This document shows positions 18,908-27,970 of a DNA stretch of 64,000 bases, one piece after another; position 1 is the stretch's first letter; each line of letters opens with the position of its first letter. The stretch lies in contig NZ_PJJS01000051.1 in assembly GCF_002929845.1 (NCBI RefSeq), positions 62,001 to 126,000 on the forward strand, written 5' to 3'. Origin of the DNA: Cryobacterium sp. M96 (GTDB taxonomy: Bacteria > Actinomycetota > Actinomycetes > Actinomycetales > Microbacteriaceae). The notes under the pieces were generated by a model, which made no database searches, was not told the origin of the DNA, and saw nothing but the letters and a program-made list of their open reading frames with translations. The position numbers were made by a program, and so were the translations under genes.

Positions 18908-19723
18908 ATGTCACAACGCACCGCCCCACCGCACCGCTTCGTCTATTCGGCCGATGGAGTCAACCTGGCCACCTACGAATTCGGAGATTCGAGCGCCCCC
19001 ACCGTGCTCGCCGTGCACGGCTTCGCCTCCAGCGCCGTCGCCAATTGGCACGTCACCGGCTGGACGCGCGATCTCATCCGCGCCGGCTTCCACCTGATCG
19101 CGATCGACCAGCGCGGGCACGGCCTGAGCGACAAGCCCCGCTCCCCCGCCGACTACACGATGGAGGCGTTGGTCGACGACGTGTTGCAGGTACTCGACGC
19201 CTACCTGCTCGACGAGGTCGCCTACGCGGGATACTCCCTCGGCGCCCGCGTGGGCTGGCAGGCCGCCCGCGAACTGGAGGGACGCATCTCGCGGGCCGTG
19301 CTCGGCGGCATACCCGACGGCGACCCCCTCAGACGCTTCAAGGTCACGGATGCCCGCGCTCATATCGAGCACGGCACCGAGGTCGCCGACCGCCTTACCG
19401 GGGCCTACCTGACCATGGCCCGCGCGCTGCCCGGCAACGACCTCAAAGCCCTCGTGGCCCTCGTCGAGGGAATGCGCGGCGGCCCCCAACCCGGCGCCGA
19501 CAACGCGCCGACTCAGCCCGTGCTCTTCGCCACCGGGACCAAAGACAGCATCCTCGAGGCCTCCAAGGTACTTGCCGCGGCCACGCCGAGCGGAGGATTC
19601 TTCGAGATCCCCGGGCGCAATCACTTCAACGCCCCGACGTCACGCGCGTTCCGGGAGGCGGCGATCGAGTTCTTCCGGAGCGGGAGCAGCAGCGGGAGGG
19701 TCGAGGTCCCCCTACTCTGCTGA
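18908..19723 (+). CDS. Alpha/beta-hydrolase
   Basis: 271 residues of a classic alpha/beta-hydrolase fold. VLAVHGFASS holds the oxyanion HG motif, IDQRGHGLSDKPRSP is the usual DxRGHGxS strand, AYAGYSLGARVGW carries the nucleophile Ser in GYSLG, and the catalytic His is in PGRNHFNAP. Substrate unknown; it resembles small esterases or haloperoxidase-like hydrolases. The ATG at 18908 (MSQRTAPP) is chosen because homology begins soon after; further upstream the frame is unlike a protein. Confidence 0.85.
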   Translation: MSQRTAPPHRFVYSADGVNLATYEFGDSSAPTVLAVHGFASSAVANWHVTGWTRDLIRAGFHLIAIDQRGHGLSDKPRSPADYTMEALVDDVLQVLDAYLLDEVAYAGYSLGARVGWQAARELEGRISRAVLGGIPDGDPLRRFKVTDARAHIEHGTEVADRLTGAYLTMARALPGNDLKALVALVEGMRGGPQPGADNAPTQPVLFATGTKDSILEASKVLAAATPSGGFFEIPGRNHFNAPTSRAFREAAIEFFRSGSSSGRVEVPLLC

Positions 19724-19780
19724 TCTGCGCTCATCGGGGCAAAGACTTTCGATCGCGGCGTCGGCGTCGTCATCGGGCTT

Positions 19781-20947
19781 GTGGCTGGAGGTGCAGCGGC
19801 CCTCCTCTGGTTTGTCGTCGCCGCAGGAATTGCGATGCTCGAACGAGGAACGTCGAGCAAGGCCCGTCGGTCTTTGAACCAGCGCACCACTCCCCTCTCG
19901 GCGGGAATCGCGATGGCAAGAACGCGCGGAGTCTTCGCCGGCGCCGTGACCGTGACCGTTCTGGTGCCCGCGCACAACGAAGAGGCATCGATCTTCGCGA
20001 CACTGTCATCGCTGCTCGCCCAGTCGCACCGCCCGGAACGCGTCGTGGTCGTGGCGGATAACTGCACCGACGGGACCGTCGACATTGCCCGATCGCTGGG
20101 GGTGGAGATCTTCGAATCTCGCCGGAACACATTCAAGAAAGCCGGGGCGCTCAATCAAATCCTGAAGGTGCTCCTACCGGGCCAGGGCGACAACGACCTC
20201 ATCATGGTCCTGGATGCCGACACACGTCTCGACGACGGCTTTCTGGAAGCCGCCGTTAGTCGCTTCACCAGCGATCGTGCGCTGATCGCGGTCGGTGGGT
20301 TGTTCTACGGAGAGGAAGGTTCCGGGCTTCTCGGTCAGTTCCAGCGCAACGAGTACATTCGGTACTCCCGTGACAGTCGCCGTCGCCGGTGCCAGCGGGG
20401 ATGTCTATGACACCGCCGCGCTCACGGAAGACAACGAACTCACCATTGCCCTGAAGTCGCTGGGAGCGCTCATCATCTCTCCCTCAAAGTGCACGGTGGT
20501 CACCGAGGCAATGCCAACCGTTCGCACTCTGTGGGTACAACGCCTGCGCTGGCAACGGGGCGCGTTGGAGAACATCGGGGCATGCGGCGTCTCACCCTTC
20601 ACCTTCCGGTACTGGGCCCAGCAGTTGGGCCTGGGCTACAGCTTCATCGCGCTCAGCGCGTTCCTGCTGCTCATGCTTGTGACGCTTCTGGCGATCGATT
20701 CGTGGGTCTGGTTTCCGTTCGGGCTGGCCTCGGTCTCGTTTTCATCGCCGCACGTGTCGTGTCGGTCTGGGCGGGCGGTCTACGGGCACGCCTGCTGGCG
20801 CTCACGCTTTTCCCCGAGCTGATCTTCGATGTGTTCCTAGACCTCGTCTTTGTCAAGGGGATCATCGACATCACCCTGGGCCGGCAGGCACAGTGGGGCC
20901 ATGTCATCCGCTCCGCACCCAACGACGAACTGCGAAGGGTGGCCTGA
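19781..20947 (+). pseudogene. Glycosyltransferase family 2, frameshifted
   Basis: A GT2 gene read in three successive frames. Frame one (from 19781) gives VTVLVPAHNEEASIFATLSS, NCTDGTVDIARSLG and the DxD motif in IMVLDADTRLDDGFLEAAV, and is coherent until RNEYIRYSRDSRRR near 20375. Frame two continues with GDVYDTAALTEDNELTIALK and LWVQRLRWQRGALENIG (the QxxRW motif) plus membrane helices. Frame three carries the last helices (GLVFIAARVVSVWAGGL) to the stop at 20947. About 30 residues expected between RYSRDSRRR and GDVYDT are missing, so there is a deletion as well as two frame changes. A processive membrane synthase was lost. Confidence 0.85.
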
Positions 20948-20953
20948 TCCATC

Positions 20954-21181
20954 ATGGTTGATGCTCTCCACGCCCTGGTTCCGGTCGGAATCCTCCTTCC
21001 GTCAACGGTGCTCCAATCGGACGAATTCCCCATCCTTGCGGCGTTCGTCGCCATCAATACGGTCATGTTCGCCGCACTCGCGGTCGCGAAGATCCTCCCG
21101 AAGCCACACCCCACGGATTGGTTTCGCGGACGCAACCGCCGGGCTTCAACCAGGAGCATCCATCCGGACGAATGCCTCTAG
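20954..21181 (+). CDS. Small membrane protein following the broken GT2
   Basis: 75 residues with two hydrophobic segments (about 3-18 and 27-46, FPILAAFVAINTVMFAALAV) and a basic tail. It begins 6 bp after the glycosyltransferase stop, so it was probably the partner subunit of that membrane enzyme and may now be without a function. Family not named. Confidence 0.55.
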   Translation: MVDALHALVPVGILLPSTVLQSDEFPILAAFVAINTVMFAALAVAKILPKPHPTDWFRGRNRRASTRSIHPDECL

Positions 21182-21199
21182 CGTCGAACGCCTGAGCCC

Positions 21200-22150
21200 T
21201 CAGGCGGCCGCGGCCGCCTGACTGGTGAACGCAGCACGACGGTCGAGGTGGATCCCGGCGAGCATGCACCGCACTGAGCCGCCGGCGAGTTCGATCGTGG
21301 GCACGTCAAGCGGCAGGATCGTGCAGCTCTGCTCGATGATCCGGCGCTGCTCGGCAGTCAGACTGCCAAGGGCGCGGCGGGAGAGCGCCAGCATTCGTCC
21401 GTTCCGGCCGTGCAGTTCGATCGCGTTGCCGGCGTAGTTGCGGATCTGATCGCGGTCGAGGGCGAGCACCTGCCGATCCTGCGCCGCCAGGCGCTCCACG
21501 ACGTGGCTGCGCCGGGCCGGCGACTCGATCAGGTCGAGACCGACCAGGGCGAAGTCCGTGGCGATGCACATCATGACGTTGGTGTGGTAGATCGGCGTGC
21601 CGTTCTCGTCAGACGCGTCGAAGACGATGGGCTCGTAGCCGAAGTTGGTGCAGAACCGTTCGAGCGCGATCGGGTCGGCCCGCCGCGACCGGGCCACGTA
21701 GGCGATGCGCGCCGCATGGTCGAGAACCATGGCGCCGGTTCCCTCGAGGAAGACGTCGTCGAGTTCGAGACCGGAGTAGTCGACGACATCCTGCACGCGG
21801 TAGCGCTGCTTGAGCATCTCGACGATGTCACCCCGGCGCTCGGTGCGCCGGTTCGGCGCGTGCATCGGATAGAGCGCCACGTGACCCCCGGCGTGGGTCG
21901 AGATCCAGTTGTTGGGGAACACGCTGTCGGGGCGGCCCGGCCCGTCGTCATCGAACAGGTGCACCGCGATGCCCTGCGCCTCCAGGGTGCCTGCTACCTG
22001 GGTCACCTCGGCGTAGGCGGCCTCGGCCACCAAGGCGGCATCGTGCCCGGCGTCCCGTGACTGGAAAGCGTTGTCATGGGCCGTCTCGGGGTTCGGCGAG
22101 AAGAAATGTGGCCGGATGAGCACCACGGCCGACGGGGCCTGCACGGACAC
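21200..22150 (-). CDS. ctlX: Citrulline/arginine-type amidinohydrolase (CtlX-like)
   Basis: 316 residues of the guanidino-group-modifying fold. The opening VLIRPHFFSPNPETAHDNAF and the segment SVFPNNWISTHAGG are characteristic of CtlX (citrulline utilisation hydrolase), related to dimethylarginine dimethylaminohydrolase. The catalytic His is in YHTNVMMCIA and the nucleophile Cys in GGSVRCMLAGIHLD. Such enzymes split citrulline or arginine derivatives to feed ornithine. Directly downstream of ornithine cyclodeaminase (6 bp between the genes), which fits a route from citrulline through ornithine to proline. Start is GTG. Confidence 0.85.
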   Translation of the reverse strand: MSVQAPSAVVLIRPHFFSPNPETAHDNAFQSRDAGHDAALVAEAAYAEVTQVAGTLEAQGIAVHLFDDDGPGRPDSVFPNNWISTHAGGHVALYPMHAPNRRTERRGDIVEMLKQRYRVQDVVDYSGLELDDVFLEGTGAMVLDHAARIAYVARSRRADPIALERFCTNFGYEPIVFDASDENGTPIYHTNVMMCIATDFALVGLDLIESPARRSHVVERLAAQDRQVLALDRDQIRNYAGNAIELHGRNGRMLALSRRALGSLTAEQRRIIEQSCTILPLDVPTIELAGGSVRCMLAGIHLDRRAAFTSQAAAAA

Positions 22151-22155
22151 CGGGG

Positions 22156-23187
22156 TCAGACGAGGACGGGCGCGCCCGCGGTGACCAGACCGAAGAGGTC
22201 TTTCGGGTCATCGGGGTCGGCTACGAGGTCGATATCGGTGTAGAACGAGGTCTGGTCGACGGCATCCTGCAGGAAGCGGAGCGCCGAGAAGTCCTCGATG
22301 GCGAAGCCCACGGAGTCGAAGACCGTGATCTGCTCTGCCGAGGTGCGGCCGGCGGCCTCGCCGAGGAGCACCTGCCAGATCTCGGTGACCGGGAATTCGG
22401 GGTGCATCTGCTGGATTTCGCCCTCGATACGGGTCTGCGCGGTGAATTCCACGAAGACGTCGGCGCGGTGCAGGATGCCCGCGTCGAGCTCCGTCTTGCC
22501 CGGGCAGTCGCCGCCGATGGCGTTGATGTGCACGCCGGGGCCGACCATGGCGTCGGTGAGTACGGTGGCATTCGCCTTGTCCGCGGTGCAGGTCGTGATG
22601 ATGTCGGCGCCGGCCACGGCATCCGTCGCCCCGGTGGCGACCATGATCTCGAAACCGAGCGGAGCCAGGTTGCGCACGAATTTGGCGATGGCATCGGGAT
22701 CGGTGTCCCAGACGCGGAGCCGGTTGATGCCGAGGAGCCCACGGAAGGCGAGCGCCTGGAACTCCGACTGGGTGCCCGTGCCGATCATGGCCATGGTGTC
22801 GGCGTCGGGGCGGGCGAGCGCGCGGGCGACCATGGCCGAGGTCGCGGCGGTGCGGAAGGCCGTGAGCACGGTCATCTCGGACCAGAAGGTGGGGTAGCCG
22901 CTCTGCACGTCGGCGAGGACGCCGAACGCGGTGACGGTCTGCAGGCCCCGCGACGGGTTCGACGGATGACCGTTGACGTACTTGAAGCCGTAGGTGACGC
23001 CGTCGCTCGTGGGCATGAGTTCGATCACGCCGAGCGGTGAGTGGCTGGCCACGCGCGGCGCCTTGTCGAAGGTAGGCCAGCGGCGGAAGTCCCGTTCGAG
23101 GTACTCGACCATGTCGGTGAGGATGCGTTCCACACCCGTCGCGGCGGCCCAGCGGTTGATGTTTCCTACGTCTACAAAGCGCACCAC
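22156..23187 (-). CDS. ocd: Ornithine cyclodeaminase
   Basis: 343 residues of the OCD/mu-crystallin family; the family reaction converts L-ornithine to L-proline and ammonia using bound NAD. The substrate segment TYGFKYVNGHPSNP and the Rossmann motif MIGTGTQSEFQALAF are present, with ITTCTADK and GDCPGKTELD later. First gene of the ocd-ctlX operon; starts with GTG. Divergent from the Lrp-type regulator at 23313, which probably controls it. Confidence 0.9.
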   Translation of the reverse strand: MVRFVDVGNINRWAAATGVERILTDMVEYLERDFRRWPTFDKAPRVASHSPLGVIELMPTSDGVTYGFKYVNGHPSNPSRGLQTVTAFGVLADVQSGYPTFWSEMTVLTAFRTAATSAMVARALARPDADTMAMIGTGTQSEFQALAFRGLLGINRLRVWDTDPDAIAKFVRNLAPLGFEIMVATGATDAVAGADIITTCTADKANATVLTDAMVGPGVHINAIGGDCPGKTELDAGILHRADVFVEFTAQTRIEGEIQQMHPEFPVTEIWQVLLGEAAGRTSAEQITVFDSVGFAIEDFSALRFLQDAVDQTSFYTDIDLVADPDDPKDLFGLVTAGAPVLV

Positions 23188-23276
23188 GTGCGTCTCCCCT
23201 CGTTCAGGTTTACAACCATATGCATGGGCGATGTGCAGCCGCCATTTGATTATTGCCGCATTCTGTCCAGATGACT

Positions 23277-23318
23277 ATGCATTGTGCGCTCTATATACAT
23301 ACACTATGTGCAATGTAT
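23277..23318. promoter_or_regulatory. Long imperfect palindrome, likely Lrp-type operator
   Basis: Outer half-sites ATGCATTG (23277-23284) and CAATGTAT (23311-23318) are inverted repeats with one mismatch, separated by an A/T-rich centre. It lies in the ocd/lrp divergent region and the right arm covers the lrp start codon, which suggests autoregulation. The binding protein is inferred from position. Confidence 0.5.
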
Positions 23319-23780
23319 CCCCTCGATGACCTCGACCGCCGCCTGCTCTCCGCCCTCCGCGTGAATGGCCGCGAGCCCGTGGCCAGCCTCGCCCGCGACC
23401 TCGGTGTCACCCGGTCCACGGTCAACAGCAGGCTCAGGAGGCTGACCGATTCGGGAACCGTCGTGGGTTTCGGCGTGCGGATCAGGGAGGACCGCGACCC
23501 GAACTCGATTCGGGCCATCACCCTGATCGAAGTGGAGGGGCGCGCGATCACGAAGGTGATCCACGCCCTTCGCGGCTTTCCGGAGGTGAAGGCCCTGCAC
23601 TCGACCAACGGCGGTTGGGACCTCGTCGCCGAGCTGCGCACCGACACCCTGGCCGACTTCGACCGGCTGCTCGGGCAGGTGCGCTCGATCGAGGGCGTGC
23701 TCAACAGCGAGACCAGCCTGTTGCTCAGCTCGGTGTCGAGCGAGGAACTGCCGGGCACCCACGGGTTGTCGCAGAACTGA
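23313..23780 (+). CDS. Lrp/AsnC-family transcription regulator
   Basis: 155 residues. The N-terminal helix-turn-helix is LDDLDRRLLSALRVNGREPV then LARDLGVTRSTVNSRLRRL, followed by a C-terminal RAM/ligand domain (ITLIEVEGRAITKVIHALRG, NGGWDLVAEL). The ATG at 23313 places the helix-turn-helix at the normal distance from the N-terminus. Divergent from ocd-ctlX; amino-acid-responsive control of that operon by ornithine, citrulline or arginine is the likely role (inference from position). Confidence 0.9.
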   Translation: MYPLDDLDRRLLSALRVNGREPVASLARDLGVTRSTVNSRLRRLTDSGTVVGFGVRIREDRDPNSIRAITLIEVEGRAITKVIHALRGFPEVKALHSTNGGWDLVAELRTDTLADFDRLLGQVRSIEGVLNSETSLLLSSVSSEELPGTHGLSQN

Positions 23781-23829
23781 GGCTGCCCGCACCTCCGCGC
23801 CTCACCCGCGCTACATTCATGCCGGCTTC

Positions 23830-24015
23830 TTGACGAAGCGGCACTTCGATACTTCCCTGATGGTGCGTGGGCGCACGTTCGTTGACCGGATGCGGGAGGT
23901 GGAGGCAGGCTACCGGAAGGTGAGCCGGGAGCTGACGCTGTCGGACTGGAACAACGAGTCCCACAGCAAGACCGTGCTCGACGGCCTCGCGCGGCTGACC
24001 TCGGCGCTGCAGTAG
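23830..24015 (+). pseudogene. Cardiolipin synthase, 3' remnant
   Basis: A 61-codon open stretch (TTG at 23830) reads SLMVRGRTFVDRMREVEAGY then SRELTLSDWNNESHSKTVLD and ends GLARLTSALQ. This matches the last ~60 residues of phospholipase-D-type cardiolipin synthases; both HKD motifs and the membrane helices are absent. It is a truncated remnant between the Lrp gene and the PhoX-like gene. Confidence 0.65.
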
Positions 24016-24033
24016 CCTGCCTCCGGGGTGAGG

Positions 24034-25275
24034 CTAGTCGCGCGTGATCTTCCAGATGCCGTCGGCGAGGTCCTTGTCGGGGTGCTGCACCGTAGCGAAC
24101 AGCTCCTTCGGGTTCTTGCCGAAGTAGATCCCGGTGGTCTCGGCGCCTTCATCCGTCAGCGAGGCGAAGAGCTCGACGCTGTCGGACGCTCCGTCGTGGT
24201 CTCGGTCCTTTTCGGCCCGGAAGATGTCGCTGAAGCTGTTGTCTTCCGTGATCCAGAGGGCGCCGTCGGGGCCCTCGGCAAGGTTGTCCGGGTTGTTGAA
24301 CCCGCTGACCCCGGCGGCCTTGTCCTCGACCGGCACGTTCACGCCGGCCTCGACGAAGCTGCTGACGGTGAGCTTCGACAGGTCGATCGCGACCACACGC
24401 TCCTCGGAAGTGTTGGCCACGTAAAGGGTCTGGCCGATGATCTCGACGTCTTCCGGGCGACCGAATTCGGTGGCGCTCACCGCGTTGGCCGCGGCATCCG
24501 CGTCGACGCGCACCTGCGCCTGGTCGAGGGCCACCCATTCGAAGGCGCCGACCTTCTCGGTGAAGGTGGCCTGGTTCCACTTTTGCGCGGCATCCGTCAG
24601 CCCGGTGATCTTGAGGGCGTGCAGCCGGCCCTGGGAGAGGTCGCCGCGAACGGTCGGCACGAACTTGAAGATTGAGCCGCCGTTGAGTTCGTCGATGACG
24701 ATGACGGAGCCGTCGGCCGTGACGTCGATGCCCTCGTGACGTTGCGCTCCGAGCTCGGTGCGCTCCTCGATACGCTCGACCGTGGTCGGGTCGTTCTTCG
24801 CGAAGAACAGTTCGAAGACCTTGCCGCCGGTGGTCTCTTCCGTGACGAGGAGGCTGCCCCAGGGGGTCCAGCGGATGCCATCGAGACGGTTCCAGTCCGC
24901 GCGCTGCGCGATGACGCTGACCGCACCGGTCTTCAGGTCGGTCACAGAGACGGCGCCGTTCGAGCCGACCTCGTAAGTGTTGTAGAGGAAGCGGCCGGCC
25001 TGGGCACCGGTCTCGTTCTGGGTGTTCATGTCATGCAGGTCGTCGACGCCGGGGTAGACGTCGAGCACGGTTTCGTCGTGCACGAGGGTCTGGGTGAAGC
25101 CCTCCGGTAGCAGGTACGGCTGGGTCCAGTCGGTGCTGCCCATGCCGTAGGCGGAACCGGCGAGAGGCACGAAATCGAACGGGCCGGTCGCGGCGAGCGC
25201 GGCAGGGGCGATGCCGACGACTGCGGTGGCAGTGGCGGTGGCGGTGAGGGCAAAGACAGCGATCTTTTTGCGCAA
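24034..25275 (-). CDS. Secreted PhoX/DUF839-like beta-propeller protein
   Basis: 413 residues. A clear signal peptide (MRKKIAVFALTATATATAVV to about residue 29, APAALAATG) directs export. The mature part resembles the DUF839/PhoX group: PYLLPEGFTQTLVHDET near the start, then propeller-like repeats (DGIRWTPWGSLLVTEETTGG, NPDNLAEGPDGALWITEDN). Related proteins are alkaline phosphatases, but this one is shorter and the metal ligands cannot be checked, so a phosphatase function is only possible. Single gene, divergent from the lipoprotein at 25449. Confidence 0.7.
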   Translation of the reverse strand: MRKKIAVFALTATATATAVVGIAPAALAATGPFDFVPLAGSAYGMGSTDWTQPYLLPEGFTQTLVHDETVLDVYPGVDDLHDMNTQNETGAQAGRFLYNTYEVGSNGAVSVTDLKTGAVSVIAQRADWNRLDGIRWTPWGSLLVTEETTGGKVFELFFAKNDPTTVERIEERTELGAQRHEGIDVTADGSVIVIDELNGGSIFKFVPTVRGDLSQGRLHALKITGLTDAAQKWNQATFTEKVGAFEWVALDQAQVRVDADAAANAVSATEFGRPEDVEIIGQTLYVANTSEERVVAIDLSKLTVSSFVEAGVNVPVEDKAAGVSGFNNPDNLAEGPDGALWITEDNSFSDIFRAEKDRDHDGASDSVELFASLTDEGAETTGIYFGKNPKELFATVQHPDKDLADGIWKITRD

Positions 25276-25339
25276 GGCGCGACTCCTTCATAGGGGGTAG
25301 GTACAACGCCATCGAATCTATGAGCCTCATGCTGACGCC

Positions 25340-25420
25340 CGGAGGTCTCCCGGTCTCCAGCCGGTGTCGGCCCGGTGAACACTCGGTGCCCCCGTCTCAG
25401 CGCGTGACAGGAACCAGACT
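25340..25420 (+). promoter_or_regulatory. Candidate cobalamin riboswitch
   Basis: The leader of the ECF operon contains CCCGGTGAACACTCGG (25371-25386) followed by GACAGGAACC (25406-25415), resembling the CCGGTG core and B12 box of actinobacterial cobalamin riboswitches. It ends about 35 bases before the ATG at 25449. The match is by eye and incomplete; a covariance-model search is needed to accept it. Confidence 0.35.
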
Positions 25421-25448
25421 TCACCCGCCGCTGGGTATTCTGGAGCAC

Positions 25449-25985
25449 ATGAAGCTGACAGCACTGGCCACCCTGACCCTGGTGGTGGCGCTGGCCTTGA
25501 GCGGATGCACCACCGGCGCGCCCGAGACCGACACCACCCCCGCCTCCGCCACCGCCGCTCCGGCCGACGGGGCCTGTGCCGGCGTGAGCGTCGTCGTCGA
25601 CTTCGGCGCGCTCGACGCCCCCGAGATCACGGACTGCGTCGACACCGCCACCGCCACCGCCGGGACGATCACGGCCAGCACGGTTCTGGCGACCGCCGGT
25701 GTGGAAACCGAGGGCACCGTGGAGTGGGGCGACCAGGTGGTCTGCCGCGTGGGCGGCCGCCCGGCCGCCGACGAAACCATCAAGGTGGCCGGCGAAACCC
25801 CGTTCACCGAAACCTGCGCGTCCATGCCCGCCGCTGCCGCTTACTGGGCGCTCTGGGTCAAGCCCACCGCAGACGCGGAGTGGGAGTACGCCCAGGAGGG
25901 CCTCGGCAGCCTCGAGCTGGAACCGGGCCAGTCCGTCGGCCTCATCTTCACGACCGGCACCGAGACGCCCACCCCCGGAAGCTAA
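25449..25985 (+). CDS. Lipoprotein with transcobalamin-like (DUF4430-like) domain
   Basis: 178 residues. The lipobox LALSGCTTG follows a 17-residue hydrophobic signal, so it is a surface lipoprotein. The mature region GVSVVVDFGALDAPEITDCV, with YWALWVKPTADAEWEYAQEG and a terminal GLGSLELEPGQSVGLIF, resembles DUF4430 domains found in transcobalamin-like proteins. Its stop overlaps the next ATG by one base (TAATG), coupling it to the ECF transporter. A substrate-capture role for the importer is inferred from position. Two cysteine pairs may form disulfides. Confidence 0.75.
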   Translation: MKLTALATLTLVVALALSGCTTGAPETDTTPASATAAPADGACAGVSVVVDFGALDAPEITDCVDTATATAGTITASTVLATAGVETEGTVEWGDQVVCRVGGRPAADETIKVAGETPFTETCASMPAAAAYWALWVKPTADAEWEYAQEGLGSLELEPGQSVGLIFTTGTETPTPGS

Positions 25986-27970
25986 TGCTGCGCTTCCGGT
26001 TTTCCCCCCTGCGCTCGGCGGCGCTGCTTGCCGGAGCGTTCGTGGGCATCCGGGTGCTCTACCGGGTGGCCTTCAGCGGGGCATCCGGCGGCGGCCTGTT
26101 GCTGCTCGACCTCCCGCGCCTGCCGCTCGATGGGCCGTTCAACCACATCGCGTTGTTCGGGCCCGTCACGACCGGAGGCCTCGGCAATGCCGCCCTGAGC
26201 GCGCTGCCCTTCGCTCTGGTGATCCTCGGGTTCGGTGTGCTCAACGCGCTCGTCGACGTGCGCCGCTTCTTCGCCCGGGGCGCTAACCGGGGCCCGCTGC
26301 GCGCCCTGTCGCGGTCGCTCGTGATCGCCTGGGCGACGTTCCCGGCACTGATCGACGCGGTACGCCGGGTGCGCACGGCCAGTGCGTTGCGCGGCGAACG
26401 GTCGGCACCGGCCCTGCTGGTGCCGGTCTTCGAGCAGACCGTGGAACGGGCGCTCGGCCTGGCTGCGTCCATGGAGTCCCGCGGGTTCGCCGCCACGCGG
26501 GCGGCAGCCGGCGAGTGTGAGAAGCCGGTCGTGATGACGGATGCCGCACTCGGCTTCGAGGGTGAGCGCTGGCACCTCGAGGGACTCACCCTCGACCTCG
26601 CTCCCGGCACGCTGACCGTGATCGCCGGTTCGACCGGATCGGGAAAGACCAGCCTGCTGCACAGCATGAGCGGTCTCTTCCAGCACTTCGCCGGAGGCAC
26701 CCAGCACGGTTCGATCGAGGTGGGCGGCGCCGACCGCGCCGCCACTCCCCCGCGCGAAACGGCCGGCTTCGTCGGACTTGTCACCCAGAACGTGCGGCTC
26801 TCCTTCGTGGCCGAAACCGTGCCGGACGAGATCGGCTTCGCCCTCGCGGTGCGCGGCATCGCACCGGTCCTCGTGGAGCAGCGGGTGCGCGAGGTGGCCG
26901 AGCGGCTGGGGATCGAGCATCTGCTCGGCCGCGGCACCTCGGAGCTCTCGGCGGGCGAGGCCAGTCTCGTCGCCATCGGCGCCGCCCTGGTCAACCAGCC
27001 GATCCTGCTGCTCGTGGACGAACCTCTGGCCGATCTCGACACCCCGGCCCGGGAGCGCGTGGTGCAGGTGCTCGACCGCCTGGCCCACGAGACCCAGGTC
27101 TGCGTCGTGGTCGCCGAGCACAACACCCGGGAGTGGTCGAATTCGGCGGATGCCTGGCTCGAGCTCCGCGGTGCGCGCGTGCATGCGCTCGGCCCGGGCG
27201 AGCGGCCGAGTGCGCTGGTCGCGGCGGAGCAGGCGGCACAGCAGGGTCAGAGCACCCTGACCACCCCCGCCACCGGGCCTGCGGGGCCGCTCGCGAGTAT
27301 CCGTCACCTCACGGTTCTGCACGGGCGCGAGCGGGCGGTCGACGATGTGTCGCTGGACCTCTACGCGGGCGACCTGGTGGCGCTCGAGGGTCGGAACGGC
27401 GCGGGCAAGAGCAGCCTGCTGCGCGCGATCGCCCTTTCGGCGACGCGAGGCAGCGTGCTCGTGGCCGGGCGGGACGTGGCGCAGCTGCGCCCCCGATACC
27501 GCCGCACGGCTGTGGCCCTGGTGCCGGAGAATTTCGACGATCTGCTCTTCGCCGTCACGGTGGCCGAGGAGTGCCGCCGGGCCGACCGCCGGCTGAAGCC
27601 CCCGGCCGGGAAGGGAACCGGGATCGGAACCGCGCTCCGGTTCGCGAACCTACTCGGGCTTGGCACCATGGCGGAGGCGGCGCACCTGATGTGGCGGCAT
27701 CCGCGGGACCTCTCGGCCGGCGAACGCCTCTGCCTCGTGATGGCCATCCAGCTGGCCGCCGAGCCGCGGGTGCTGCTGGTGGACGAACCGACGCGCGGCC
27801 TCGATCCACAGGCCCGGGCGATCGTCGCCGCCGCGCTAGTGCGCGCCTCGAGTGACACGTCGGCGGTCCTGTTCGCCACCCACGACCGCGACTTCGCCCG
27901 GTCCCTGGCGACGAAGACGGTCATCATGGCCGCCGGCCTGCTCACCGAACCGGAACCGGTGCGGTCGTGA
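25985..27970 (+). CDS. ECF transporter EcfT-EcfA-EcfA triple fusion
   Basis: One 661-residue polypeptide carries three subunits that are usually separate. Residues 1 to about 180 are the membrane coupling protein EcfT (helices near 10-28 and 68-86; the Ala-Arg coupling region LGLAASMESRGFAATR). The first ATPase has Walker A GSTGSGKTS, signature ELSAGEAS and Walker B LLLVDEPLAD. The second has GRNGAGKSS, DLSAGERL and LLVDEPTRGLD. Both sites look intact. It imports a micronutrient with the S component that follows (4-bp GTGA overlap). The DUF4430-like lipoprotein, the possible riboswitch and the adjacent metH suggest cobalamin or a precursor. Confidence 0.9.
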   Translation: MLRFRFSPLRSAALLAGAFVGIRVLYRVAFSGASGGGLLLLDLPRLPLDGPFNHIALFGPVTTGGLGNAALSALPFALVILGFGVLNALVDVRRFFARGANRGPLRALSRSLVIAWATFPALIDAVRRVRTASALRGERSAPALLVPVFEQTVERALGLAASMESRGFAATRAAAGECEKPVVMTDAALGFEGERWHLEGLTLDLAPGTLTVIAGSTGSGKTSLLHSMSGLFQHFAGGTQHGSIEVGGADRAATPPRETAGFVGLVTQNVRLSFVAETVPDEIGFALAVRGIAPVLVEQRVREVAERLGIEHLLGRGTSELSAGEASLVAIGAALVNQPILLLVDEPLADLDTPARERVVQVLDRLAHETQVCVVVAEHNTREWSNSADAWLELRGARVHALGPGERPSALVAAEQAAQQGQSTLTTPATGPAGPLASIRHLTVLHGRERAVDDVSLDLYAGDLVALEGRNGAGKSSLLRAIALSATRGSVLVAGRDVAQLRPRYRRTAVALVPENFDDLLFAVTVAEECRRADRRLKPPAGKGTGIGTALRFANLLGLGTMAEAAHLMWRHPRDLSAGERLCLVMAIQLAAEPRVLLVDEPTRGLDPQARAIVAAALVRASSDTSAVLFATHDRDFARSLATKTVIMAAGLLTEPEPVRS

